Program-made: the position numbers and the translations under genes
NCBI GenBank assembly: GCA_948144175.1
Contig: CANXME010000106.1
Location: 2,356,001-2,420,000 of the forward strand
Length of the DNA: 64,000 bases
Direction: 5' to 3'
DNA from: Closterium sp. NIES-65
Taxonomy: Eukaryota; Streptophyta; Zygnematophyceae; Desmidiales; Closteriaceae
The notes under the pieces: generated by a model
The model's input: the letters and a program-made list of their open reading frames with translations, nothing else
Databases searched by the model: none
What the model was told of the DNA's origin: nothing
Part shown: positions 51,474-62,100 of the stretch, piece by piece
Layout: the number at the start of each line of letters is the position of its first letter
Numbering within the stretch: position 1 is the first letter of the stretch

Positions 51474-52230
51474 ATGGCCTCCCCTAGTGTTCTCATCTTT
51501 GACCCTGAGGGTCGGGCAGTTGACTTTGAGGTCTGGGTAGATGATCTGCAGCTTTTCCTACAGTGCGATAGGGCAGACGGTCTCTCCCTGTTTGACCTCA
51601 CTTCTGGTGCCTCTACTGCCCCTGCTGCTGATGCTGACGCCACTGTTCGCTCACAGTGGGCCACGCGTGATGCTGCTGCTCGCCTTGCTGTGCGCCGCCA
51701 CTTACCGACCACTGAGCGTGCACACTTTAGCCAGTACAAGAGTGCTCAGACCTTGTACGACGCTGTAGTTGCACGCTACTCTTCCCCTGCCACTACTGCA
51801 CTGAGCCGCCTCATGCTACCGTACCTCTTCCCTGACCTTGCTGCCTTTCCCACAGTCGCTGACCTCATTACGCACCTCCGCACTAGTGACACTCGCTACC
51901 GCGCTGCGCTTCCTGCTGAGTTCTGCGCCAAGAACCCCCCCCCCCCCCCCCATGTACATCACCCTCTACTACATAGTCACCCGGCTCCCTGACTCTCTCC
52001 GCGTAGTCAGGGACCACTTCCTCTCAGTTTGCCCCACCACTCTCACCGTTGACCTCCTTGAGAAGGCCCTCCTAGCAGAAGAGAAGTGTATAGTCGTTGT
52101 AGGAGCCTCTCGTGGTGACCCTCGCACCCCCGTCTTTGAGGGGTGTTCTCCCTCCCCCCTCTTGCCCTCTGTTGCCTCTACTGCTGCGGCCGACCTCGTA
52201 GGCCCCGAACGGCCCCGCGCTCGCCCTTAG
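51474..52230 (+). pseudogene. Element H gag, first copy (truncated)
   Basis: ATG 51474 gives MASPSVLIFDPEGRAVDFEV and a good copy of the A-type gag up to CAKNPPPPP. A run of 17 C (51935-51951) puts the rest out of frame; in-frame lengths in A and C are 13 and 10. In the other frame gag continues (MYITLYYIVTRLPDSLRVV ... GASRGDPRTPVFEGC) until about 52196. There it passes abruptly into GC-rich repeat, losing the Gly-rich and Cys/His parts. Confidence 0.88.
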
Positions 52231-52650
52231 CGGCCCCTTACGGCCCCGCGCTTGCCCCTAGAGGCCCCGAACGGCCCCGCGCTCGCCCTTAGCAGGCCCC
52301 TTACGGCCCCGCGCTCGCCCCTAGAGGCCCCGATCGGCCCCGCGCTCGCCCTTAGCGGCCCCTTACGGCCCCTCGCTCGCCCCTAGAGGCCCCGAACGCC
52401 CTCCCCCCCCCCCCCCCCCCCCAGAACGAGCCGCTCGACCCGAGCAGCCCGAACCGAGCCACCCAACCTGAACCGAGCCGCCCGAACCGAGCCGCCCAGC
52501 CCGAAGCGAGCTGCCCAAACCGAGCCGCCCGAACCGAGCCGCCCGAACCGAGCCGCGCCGCCCAAATCTAGCCGCGCCGCCCTTCGCGAGCCGCGCCGCC
52601 CTACCTGAACCGAGCCGCGCCGCCCGTACTGGACCGAGCCGCCCTACCTC
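52196..52650 (+). repeat. GC-rich leader-like block between the two gag copies
   Basis: Tandem units with the core GGCCCCGCGCTCGCCC (52200-52395), a C20 run (52403-52422), then GAACCGAGCCGCCC units (52425-52640). It resembles a retroelement leader, so the second gag starts behind its own leader. Confidence 0.8.
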
Positions 52651-52707
52651 AGTCGCACTGCCTACTGTTTTTGGGGTGCCCCTACTGCTATTACTCCTAC
52701 TACTGCT

Positions 52708-53773
52708 ATGGCTAGCCCTCTTGTACTGGCTTTCGATGCTGAGGGCCGCCCAGTGAAGTTTGAAACCTGGCTAGATGACCTACACCTCTTCCTACAGCTC
52801 ACTGCCAAGGAGGACATCTCACTGTACGATCACGCCCTAGGCCATGCTCCTGCTCCTGCTGCTATTGCTGACAGCACTGCCCACTCACAGTGGCAGACTC
52901 GTGACGCCCACGCTCGCTTCGCTATTCGCAACTCCCTGCCGATAGATGAGCGCGAGCACTTTGGGCAGCACAAGACTGCAGAGGCACTGTACACTGTGGT
53001 CGTTGCCCGATACTCCTCACCGGCCTCTGCCGCACTAGGCCGTCTCTCTCTTCCCCGACTTAGCCTCTTTCCACACAGTCGCTGACCTTGTTACGCACCT
53101 CCGCACTAGTGAGGCTCGCTTCCGCGCCGCCATGCCTGATGAGTTCCTTGCCAAGAACCCACCCCCACTCTGGCTCACTCTCTACCACCTAGTCACCCGC
53201 CTCCCTGACACTCTGCGCTCAGTCAGGGACCACTTCATAGCTCGCTGCCCCACTGAGCTCACCATTGCCCTCCTCGAGAAGGAACTCATTGCAGCTGAGG
53301 CTAGCATAGTCGCTGTAGGTGCCTCTCGTGGCAACCCCCGTACCCCGTTCTTTGAGGGGTGTTCTCCTTCCCCCCTTCTTCCCTCTGTCGCCTCTGCTGC
53401 TGCTGTCGACCTCCTTGGTGCTGAGAAGGTCGGGACTGCGTCTGCTTCGAGCGGGTGCCGCAGCGGCAAGGGCAAAGGGGGCAAGGGCGGTGGCGGTGAC
53501 AGCGGGGGAGACGCTGGTGGGGGCGGTGGCGGCGGTGGGGGTGGTGGCGCGACTGGAGGGGCTAGTGGCAGCGGTGGGGGTGGTGGCGGCAGCGGCGGGG
53601 GAGGTGGCAGGGGCGGAGGCGGTGGTGGGGGTGGCGGTGGACGCGGCGGCGGCAGGGGTTGGGGTGGTCGAGGAGGTGGCGGCGGCGGTGGTGGTCGTGG
53701 AGGCACTGGCGGTGGCCAGAGCCAGCAGCACACTCCGTCGCCCCAGGAGGTCCGTGAGTGGTACTCTCAGCAC
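52708..53773 (+). pseudogene. Element H gag, second copy
   Basis: ATG 52708 gives MASPLVLAFDAEGRPVKFET, clearly diverged from the first copy (LQLTAKEDISLYDHALGH). A frameshift occurs near 53060, after which MPDEFLAKNPPPLWLTLY and GASRGNPRTPFFEGCSPSP follow. A Gly-rich stretch (53460-53710) is followed by QEVREWYSQH and a G19 run (53774-53792) that again shifts the frame. Confidence 0.88.
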
Positions 53774-53792
53774 GGGGGGGGGGGGGGGGGGG

Positions 53793-54540
53793 TGGCTTTA
53801 GCTGCACGTACGTCATTCGCACTAGTGACCACACTGGTCAGCCGTGTGGGGGACCGCACGCCACACAGCGCTGCTTCGCTCGTCTCAACGACGCTTGGCG
53901 TGTTCAGTTCCCTCAGGCCACTGAGCTGCCCCGCTGGGTTGATCTCCTGAAGAAGGGGATTGATATCTATGCTCTAGACTTTGATGCTATTCTCACTGCT
54001 ATGTATGTGATGTCTACTAGTGGAGAGGGTGCTGAGTACCTGTGTGTGCCGCCTGACCTGGGCATTAGGACTAGTGCGTCTGCCGCTCCAGGTACTCGCG
54101 TGTCTGCTACCCCAGGTGTTGGTGAGGCAGCTGCTCTAGGTGCTTGTGCGTCTGCCCCCCCTGGTACTGAGTCGACGGCAGCACTGCACACCTTCACACT
54201 GGACTCAGGTGCTTCTGGCTGCTTTTTTCGTGACCGCACTGCCCTTGAGCCGCTTGCTCGGCCAGTTGCTGTCTCCCTCGCTGACCCCTCTGGGGGTCCG
54301 GTCATTGCGACCTCCTCCACTTTCCTTCCCTGTCCTGCGGTCCCGTCGGGCACACTGTCAGGTCTCCACCTCCCCTCGTTCTCTACGAACATGGTGGCAG
54401 GTAGTGCACTCCAGGATGGGGGTGTTCACCAGTTCACCCCTGCCTACGAGCGCGTGACACACTGCACGTGTGCTCGTACGGGCCGCCACTTGGCTACCTT
54501 CACTCGGCAGCCGGGGTCGGACCTGTACACACTGACCTGC
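53793..54540 (+). pseudogene. Element H Cys/His cluster, protease, pre-integrase region
   Basis: After the G-run: CTYVIRTSDHTGQPCGGPHA (C...C-x3-H-x4-C), WRVQFPQATELPRWVDLL, the YLCVPPDLGI region, protease FTLDSGASGCFFRD with intact DSGAS (about 54205), and the pre-integrase block SGLHLPSFSTNMV...THCTCARTGRHLATF. It breaks at about 54537 into later integrase sequence, so the zinc finger and first catalytic Asp are deleted. Confidence 0.88.
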
Positions 54541-55312
54541 GCTTGCACTCTGACAGAGGTGGTGAGTTCTCCTCCGAACTCTTGGCAGCCTACTGTGCTG
54601 AGCACGGCATTGAGCAGTCGTTCACGCTTCCCGCCTCTCCACAGCAGAATGGGATTGCAGAGCGCTGCATTGGCCTGGTAATGGTGGTCGCCTATACCTC
54701 CTTGATCCATGCGGCTGCCCCCCACTTTCTGTGGCCATTTGCGGTCCGGTACGCTGCGCATCGGCTCAACCTCTGGCCCCGTGTCTCCTTGCCGAAGACC
54801 TCGCCCACACTGCTGTGGACGGGGGAGGTTGGGGATGCGTCGCATTTCCGAGTCTGGGGATCTCGAGCCTTTGTCCGCGATACGTCTGCGGACAAGCTCT
54901 CCTCCCGTACTGTTCCCTGCGTCTTCCTCGGCTTTGTCCCGGACGCGCCTGGTTGGCAGTTTTACCACGCCACCTCGCGCCGAGTCTTGCCCTCTCAGGA
55001 CGTCACTTTTGACGAGTCCGTCCCCTACTACCGCCTCTTCCCCTACCGCACTGTCCCGCTCCCCTCCCCGCCTCTCTTCCTCGCGCCAGGTGCTGCTGTC
55101 GTAGACCCCCTCCCCCCTCAGGGTGCCGCTCCCTCACGTGTGTCTCAGGTAGACCCGGTTGAGCTTGTTGAGGTAGTTGTCGACTCTCGTCCTGCTGTGG
55201 GTGCGGAGCTTGGGGGTGCTGAGCTTGGGGGTGCGGAGCCTGGGGGTGCTGAGCCTGGGGTTGCGGAGCCTAGGGGTGCGGAGCCTGGGGGTGCGGAGCC
55301 TGGGGGTGCGTA
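54541..55312 (+). pseudogene. Element H integrase C-terminal half and start of the linker
   Basis: In a new frame: LHSDRGGEFSSELLAAYCAE (second catalytic D), SPQQNGIAERCIG (catalytic E), FLWPFAVRYAAHRLNLWPR, then FVRDTSADKLSSRTVPCVFL. This is followed by the Gly-Ala-Glu-Pro pentad linker, stopped by TAG at 55311. Confidence 0.88.
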
Positions 55313-57858
55313 GCCTGGGGGTGCGGAGCCTGGGGGTGCTGAGCCTTGGGGTGCGGAGCCTGGGGGTACTGAGCCTGGGAGTACTGAGCTTGTGGGTGCT
55401 GAGCCGCAGAGTCCGGAGTCTGGGGGTTCTGAGTCTGGAGGTCCTGAGCCTGAGGGTCCTACACCTGGCGGAGCCCTCTCCTCGGAGCAGCTGCGTGAGT
55501 GGTACTTCTAGTACTGCAGCCTCAGGAGAGGTACCTCCGGCGCCAGGCATACTACTGGGACTGGTGCTAGTGCTTCTCCTCCTAGCCGGGAGCTCCCCTC
55601 CCGTGAGCGGATCCGTGAGTGGTACAAGCGGCGCTGCACTCTTTGGAGTGGCGCGCCTGGTGTCGCGGACCCCGCTGCTGCTGGTGGTGCTACTGGTGCA
55701 GGAGACTCTACTCGTTCTGCTGGTGCTGCGGCCCCAGAGGTTAGAGCTGTTTCTGGTGCTGCGGACCTGGGCGCTGGAGCTACGGCAGGTGCTGCGGACC
55801 CGGGCGCTGGAGCTACGGCAGGTGCTGCGGACCCGGGCGCTGGTGCTACTGCTGGTGCTGAGGACCCGGGCGTTGGAGCTGCTGCTGGTACTGAGGACCC
55901 GGGCGTTGGAGCTGCTGCTGGTGCTGAGGACCCTAGAGCTGGTGCTGCTGCTGGTGCTGTGGAGTCGGGCGTTGGAGCTGCTGCTGGTGCGGAGGACCCT
56001 GGCGCTGGTGTCTTTGCTGGTTCTAGAGTCGCTGCATGGCAGCGGCCATACTTCGTTCCGCTCCTTCAGCAGGTTCTTGGTCTCCCGCCTTCTCTCGGTC
56101 CTCCTTCTCCGTTAGAGTGTCCACCGCTAGTCCAGTCACGGTTACAGTTAGAGCCCGCCTCCCCACTGCCTGCTCCTTCTCCCTACACTGGTCCTACTAG
56201 ATGTCTTGCTGAGCGTCGTGAGCCTGCGTCTCGCCCTGCGTCGCCTGTCCGTACTGCTCGCACTAGTGGTTGCGATTCGCGTCAGCGTCCTCCTCCTGTC
56301 CCTGGCACGCACCGGATGTCTCTGCGTCCGTCCACTGCTCCTCCGCGTGCCCCTTTGCCTTCTCCTTTTGAGTCCTCTCTTCCTGCTCTTCCCGACCCGG
56401 AGTCGGACTCTCTTTGTGCTGCCAGTCCTACTGTCACGCGTCTCCTTGCTACTATCGTCACTGACCCTTCTTTTGAGTCCACTGCTGCGTCTGCCCTAGT
56501 TGCTGAGCTCGTCGACTTTGCTGCTCGCTGTTGTCTAGACTACGCTGCTAGTCTTGCCGCTGAGCCTGAGTCTGTCTGTCCTCCGTCCGTCGGGGGTGAG
56601 TGTGCCCTTGGCACGAACGTCCTTAAGGACAGGCAGGAGGAGTTCCAGTGCTTGGCCACTGCTTCACCTCATCTCGTGTCCGTACTGCTTACCGCTGAGG
56701 GAGACCCAGATGCACTTGACATCCCGACTCCGCGCTCTTACGCGGAGGCGATAGAGGGTCCCTACTCTTCTTAGTGACAGGCAGCTATGGATGCAGAGAT
56801 GGCTTCCTGGAAGTCCACAGGCACCTATGTTGACGCTGTCCCCCCTCTTGGGGCGAACATCGTCAGTGGCATGTGGATTTTTAGGGTGAAGCGGCCGCCG
56901 GGTTCTTCGCCTGTCTTCAAGGAGCGTTACGTGGCTCGTCGCTTCAGATAGCGGCAGGGAGTTGACTACTTTCAGACCTTCTCTCCCACCTCGAAAATGA
57001 CCACTCTTCGGGTACTACTACACGTAGCTGCTCACCGTGACTACGAGCTACACTCTCTTGACTTCAGCACTGCCTTCCTGCAGGGCAGCCTGCACGAGGA
57101 GATCTGGCTACGCCGCCCACTTGGCTTCACTGGGACTTTTCCTCCTGGCACCTAGTGGAGCCTCCGGCGGCCTGTCTACGGTCTCCGCCAGGCACCGCGT
57201 GAGTGGCACGACACACTGAGGACTACGCTTGTCGCTCTTGGGTATGCTCCCTCTATTGCTGACCCGTCGCTGTTTCTACGCACCGACACTTCTCTGCCGC
57301 CGTTCTACATCCTCGTGTACGTCGACGACTTGGTCTTTGCCACAGCTGACACTGCTGGACTCGCCCACGTGAAGTCCGAGCTGCAGAAGAGACACACGTG
57401 CACAGACCTGGGTGAACTGCGCAGCTACCTTGGCTTGCAGATCACCCGGGACAGAGCACGCCGCACCATCACCCTGACTCAGTCACACATGGTGCAGCAG
57501 GTCCTTCAGCGCTTTGGCTTCACGTACTCCTCGCCTCAAGCCACTCCTCTGCCTACTCGCCACTCGCTCTTAGCTCTGCCTTCGGATGAGTCCGTAGAGT
57601 CGAGTGGCCCGTACCCAGAGCTTGTTGGCTGCCTCATGTACCTGATGACCTGCACACGACCTGACCTTGCATACCCTCTTAGCATTCTCGCACGCTATGT
57701 TGTTCGTGGGAGACACCGACCAGAGCACATGGCTGCAGCAAAGAGGGTGTTGCGCTACTTGTGCAGTACACCGGGCATGGGGCTAGTGCTTGGAGGGCGG
57801 AGTCATCTGGTCCTTAGTGGTCACGCAGACGCTTCTTGGGCTGATGACCAGGCTACGC
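55313..57858 (+). pseudogene. Element H linker, RT and partial RNase H
   Basis: Same frame as the integrase part. Linker repeats GAEPGGAEP (to 55470) and GAGATAGAADP (55740-56020), then the pre-RT block (DPESDSLCAASPTVTRLLAT, AIEGPYSS), RT from MASWKSTGTYVDAV with an intact YVDDLVFAT at about 57318, and RNase H up to HADASWADDQAT, where element F begins. Stops within the frame: TAG at about 55510, 56773, 56949 and 57154, and a TGA directly after that at 56773. In the sisters these are mostly Q codons. Confidence 0.9.
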
Positions 57859-59104
57859 TGTCAACGGGAGTTGGGTATTGGCCCCGTCCTCGCTTGGGCG
57901 GAGCCCACTTCGTGGTCGGGTGTGAGGGGAGCAGCCGGCCTTCAGCAGTGGGTGAGCTGGTCGACGAGGAGGTCGACATGCACGGGGGACCACTGCACGG
58001 GCGCCGACTTCAGGGTGGCGCCGACTTCAGGGATGTCGACTTGGGTGTCGACCTGCGGAGGACGTCAACTTGGTGACGTCAACTTGGGGAAGCCGACTTC
58101 GGCAGTCGGCTAACGGACTGCTGGTCGACCTGTTAGTGGTCGACTGGACCTGGTGGTCGACGAAGGAGGGGCCGACGTCGACCTCGACTCAGGACGCCGA
58201 GCAGTTGGGCGTCGAGTAGCGGGGCGTCAACTTTGTGACGCCAGCTTCGGGTGGCCGACGTGGGTGGTCGGCCGACGACTATGCTGGTCGACGAGGAGCA
58301 GGTCAACCAGGGGGGATGTCGACCTGGAGGAGGTCGACCGATGGTGTCGTCGACCTGGTGAGGTCGACGTGGAGGTGGTCGTCGACTTGGGAGGTCGACG
58401 GGCACGTACGGGAGCTGCTGGTCGACGTGGTTGCCTGGTCGACCAGGTTACCTGGGTGACGAAGTGCTGCGGAGGAGTGCGACGGTCGCCCAGGCGAAGT
58501 TGGCGAGCCCGACCTCGGTAGTGGTATCCCGAGGTCGTCGTGGCGGATCAGAGGCAGTCGTCAGCTCGAGGTTGACGTGGTGTGTGCGCTGTGCAGGTGA
58601 CAAGACTCTGCGCGCCAATCATCTGCACACAACTGCGAAGCAGGGTGCACTGCTGTCCTGTGTGAGCAACGCTGTCACGCCGTCAACCTGCGACGTTGGC
58701 ACGCCGTCGACCTTGCCTTGTTGGAGCGCGGTCGACAAAGTTGTGCTGGAATGCGGTCGACCAAGCTGCGCTGGCAGTTGGCCGACCTGAATGCTTGCTC
58801 TGATGTAGTCTTGCATTGCCAACTTCATTGGATGATTGTTCTGAACTTTTCCTAGTGAAACTCTTGCCAATTTTCCCCGTGAACTAGCAAGTAGTGTGTG
58901 CACAAGGAAAACGACTAAGGACTAACGAACGCAGAGATCACACGAGCACACGTGCCTAGACCGTAGCCTAGCTCCCGTTGCTGCAGTTATCTCCGCATGG
59001 TGCGGTGAGCGTGGACGGCACACGAATTACCTTTTCAGTCAGGTCGACGTAGACACCACTTACCTATTTCGTAGTTGCAGGCCGGCAACTGTGCTGTAGT
59101 CACT
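57859..59104 (+). repeat. 5' LTR and leader of element F, GTCGAC-rich
   Basis: Non-coding region dominated between 57950 and 58460 by GTCGAC/GTCGACC motifs and short degenerate repeats. TATA box and primer site not identified with confidence. No other feature seen. Confidence 0.6.
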
Positions 59105-62100
59105 ATGGTAGGAGCCGTAGGTGACGCGGGGGTGGTGGACACCCTAGAGGCACGGTTGGAGAACGCGAGGAGGAAGCACGAGGCCAATGAGTATGGCGAC
59201 TTGCTTTGGTCGGTCGTCGAGGCTGGACTCTGCTCCATGTGGGCAACGGAGCACCCGTCTCGACCTGCCTCTCCTCGTCCGGTGAACAACGAAGGCGGCG
59301 TCGACGTGGGCGTCAACGCTGGTGGTGGTCAAGTCGGCAGCAGTGCTGGAGGCACGTCGAGGCAGAGAGGTGTGATACACGCCGGTGAAGTCGGCGGCAT
59401 TCAGGCGCGAGGGATGCAGTCGTCGGCGACTGCAGGCTCTTCGCGGGGTGACGTCGGAGGTCGACGGAGTGGGGTATCGCCGATGTCGGCGTCCCAGGTG
59501 ACGGCAGGTGGGATTGCGCCGAGCTACGGCTACTTCAAGTTTACGTCGGACAGGATCTCGGTCACCCCTCCGCTGGTCGGTCGACCCGACATTCTCACCT
59601 GGAAGGAAGCCATCGAGCCCCAGCTGGAGATGGCCGGGCTGATCGGCTTCGGCCGAGGGACCGTGGCGACGCCGGGGGAACACCACCCCGACCTGCGTGC
59701 GGAGTTTCGCGCCGTGCAGCTGTTGACCTTCACGGTCATCTCGCGATGCTGCTCGCCGAGCGTGCAGATCGCCTTGAAGTGGTGCCGGGAGTACATCGAC
59801 GCTGGCCACCGGGCGTGGCACTTCATTGAGTCGACGTACTAGGTCACCGACGACCTGTTCATCGCCCAGCTGGAGGGACAGCTGACGCAGCTGCGTATGG
59901 GCGACGAGGAGAGTGCGACCGACTACTGCAACCGAGCCAGGCGAATTCTCGCCACCATCAGGATAGCCGGCGCGCAGTACTCCACGGCGTCGTACATCAC
60001 CCATGTCATGCAGGGACTGTCTAGCAGCTATAACCTGCTGAAGCGGCTGTTTATGGCGCCGAGCACAAGGGCGACGCTCAACGAGAACAACCTGACCTCG
60101 TATATCCTGCAGGACGAGGCGATGCAGGAGGCTGAGCGATCGCAGGAGCTTTTGGCGCAGGCCAACTTTGTCGCCCCGGCGAAGCAAGGAGGCCGACCAG
60201 GACAGCGCGGATAGCCTGGTGGCGGCGGGAGCGGTGGCTGGAAGTCGACCAAGGAGGTCGAGAAGAAGTCGACCAAGGACGGCGGTCAAGGAGGAGGAGG
60301 TCGACGTCGGGACTGCTGGATCTGCCACAGCCCTGATCACCTCTCCTTCGAGTGTCCTGACCGCAGTGACTCCGACGATGACAACAAGGGCGGTCGCGGG
60401 AGGTCTGGCAGCCGTCGTCCTCGTCGAGGAGGAAACAAGCCGCGCAAGGAGAACAAGTCGACGACATCGACCTCGGCGAAGGACGCCGACTCCGTTGTAC
60501 GCGGCAAGGGTCGAGACGACAAGGTGGCGTCGTGCTCGCTGGTCGGCGTCGTGGAGCCGACCATCTCTCTGGCACCGGAGGCCGGAGAGGACTTCCAGGC
60601 GGTGGCGGCAGCTGTGCAGGCAAACCCGGCGGTGGTCCTGCTCAACAGCGGTTGTTCCCACCACCTGATGGGAACGAAGGAAGCCTTCGTTGACCTGCAG
60701 CCGAGTGGCTCCATCAAGCACGTGCGCGGCTTTAATGGGGCGCTGCAGGACGTTCAGGTCCGTGGCACCGTCTCCCTGCAAGGAGAGGCCGGGAAGCAGG
60801 TGCTCATCCCCGACGTGCTGTACGTCCCAGGTGTACGGGCCAACCTGCTGTCGGCCGGCCAGCTGAAGGAGCACGGCGTGAAGCTGCAGGAGGACGACGA
60901 CGGCATGCTGCTCGTCTCGGCAGCAGGGGAGGTGCTCGGGCGGGCGACGTACTCCGGGCGAGTCCTCTGCACCGACCTGCGTCCCTGCGCGACGAGGTCG
61001 ACGCCGCCCACGACGGAGGTGGTGGCTCTGCGGGCGATCGTCTCGAAGACGAAGTCGACGCCGGACCGGATGCATGCGAGGCTTGCGCATGTCGGCATGG
61101 ACACCATACGGAGCTCAGCGAAGAACGAGGTCGCCACTGGGCTGGACCTCAAGTTGGCGACGGACGCCGACTCCCCGTGTGTCTCGTGCGTCGGCGGGAA
61201 GCTGGCGCGGCACACCTTCCCCGACCACGGCTCCGACGCCGACGACGTGCTGGCCGTCGTGCACATCGACCTGTGCGGGCCGTTTTGCGTGCCTGCCAAG
61301 GATGGCAGCCTGTACTTCTTCCTGCTGAAGGACCGCAAGACCCGTTACGTGTGGGTGAAGCCGGTCGCCAAGAAGTCAGATGCCTTGCAAGCGTTCGTGC
61401 AGTGGCTGGCGGTGGCTGAGCGGCAGACGAAGAAGTCGGTGTTGATGCTGCGCTCAGACAGGGGAGGGGAGTTTCTCGGGAAGCAGTTCACCGACTTCGT
61501 GAACGGCAAGGGGATCGTCCACGACCTGACCTGCCCATACACCCCGCAGCAGAACGGCATGGCGGAGCGGGAGATGAGGACGGTGGTGGAGTCGGTGCGG
61601 ACAATGCTGCTGCACATGGGTGTGCAGCACCACTGGTGGCACCTCGCTCTGCGGCAGGCCGTCTGGGTCCGCAACTGCCATGAGAGGTCGACGCTGCCGC
61701 CGGGGACGACGCCGTACCAGCTGCTGACCGGGAAGAAGCCCGACTTGTCGCTGGCGCGGGTGTGGGGCTGCATGGCGCAGTTCCTTGTCCCTGAGCAGCA
61801 GCGTGGTGGGAAGCTGCAGCCGAAGGCCAAATGGGCCCTGCACCTTGGCGTGTCGGCGGCAAGCAAGGGCTGGGAGCTCCTCGACGTCAACACCGACCGA
61901 GTGGTCACCACGTCGGACGTGGTGTTCTACGAGGAGATGTCGTTGACCGAGTGGAAGACGGAGCACAGGCCCGGGTCCGGCCGCTTGTCGTCCGCCCCGC
62001 CCTCTGACACCTCGTCGGCGACGCTACCGCTGCTTGCCGAGGTTGGTGAGCTTGCTACTGAGGACGTCGAGGATGTCCGCTCTGCCCCTTCCCCTCCGAC

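Larger units (their letters stand above)
50025..57858 (+). mobile_element. Ty1/copia retrotransposon H, recombinant and truncated
   Basis: Plus-strand member of the A/B/C family: LTR 50025-50155, primer-binding site, GC-rich leader with a nested SMART-like element, a partial gag, a second GC-rich leader-like block, a second gag, protease, deleted integrase, RT and part of RNase H. It is cut at 57858 by the start of element F. Its own 3' part and 3' LTR would lie beyond F, outside the window. It lies next to or within the chromovirus G2. Confidence 0.9.

Noticed and set aside
53182-53733. Pro-rich minus-strand frame in element H
   Set aside because: It is the antisense of the Gly-rich part of gag.
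58790-58815. CTTGCTCTGATG as a primer-binding site for F
   Set aside because: The orientation and position do not fit a plus-strand element, and no LTR end precedes it.
59144-61090. A 648-codon open frame on the minus strand
   Set aside because: It lies antisense to the F gag-pol frame, which shows clear zinc knuckle, protease and integrase motifs. GC-rich codon use leaves the opposite strand open.
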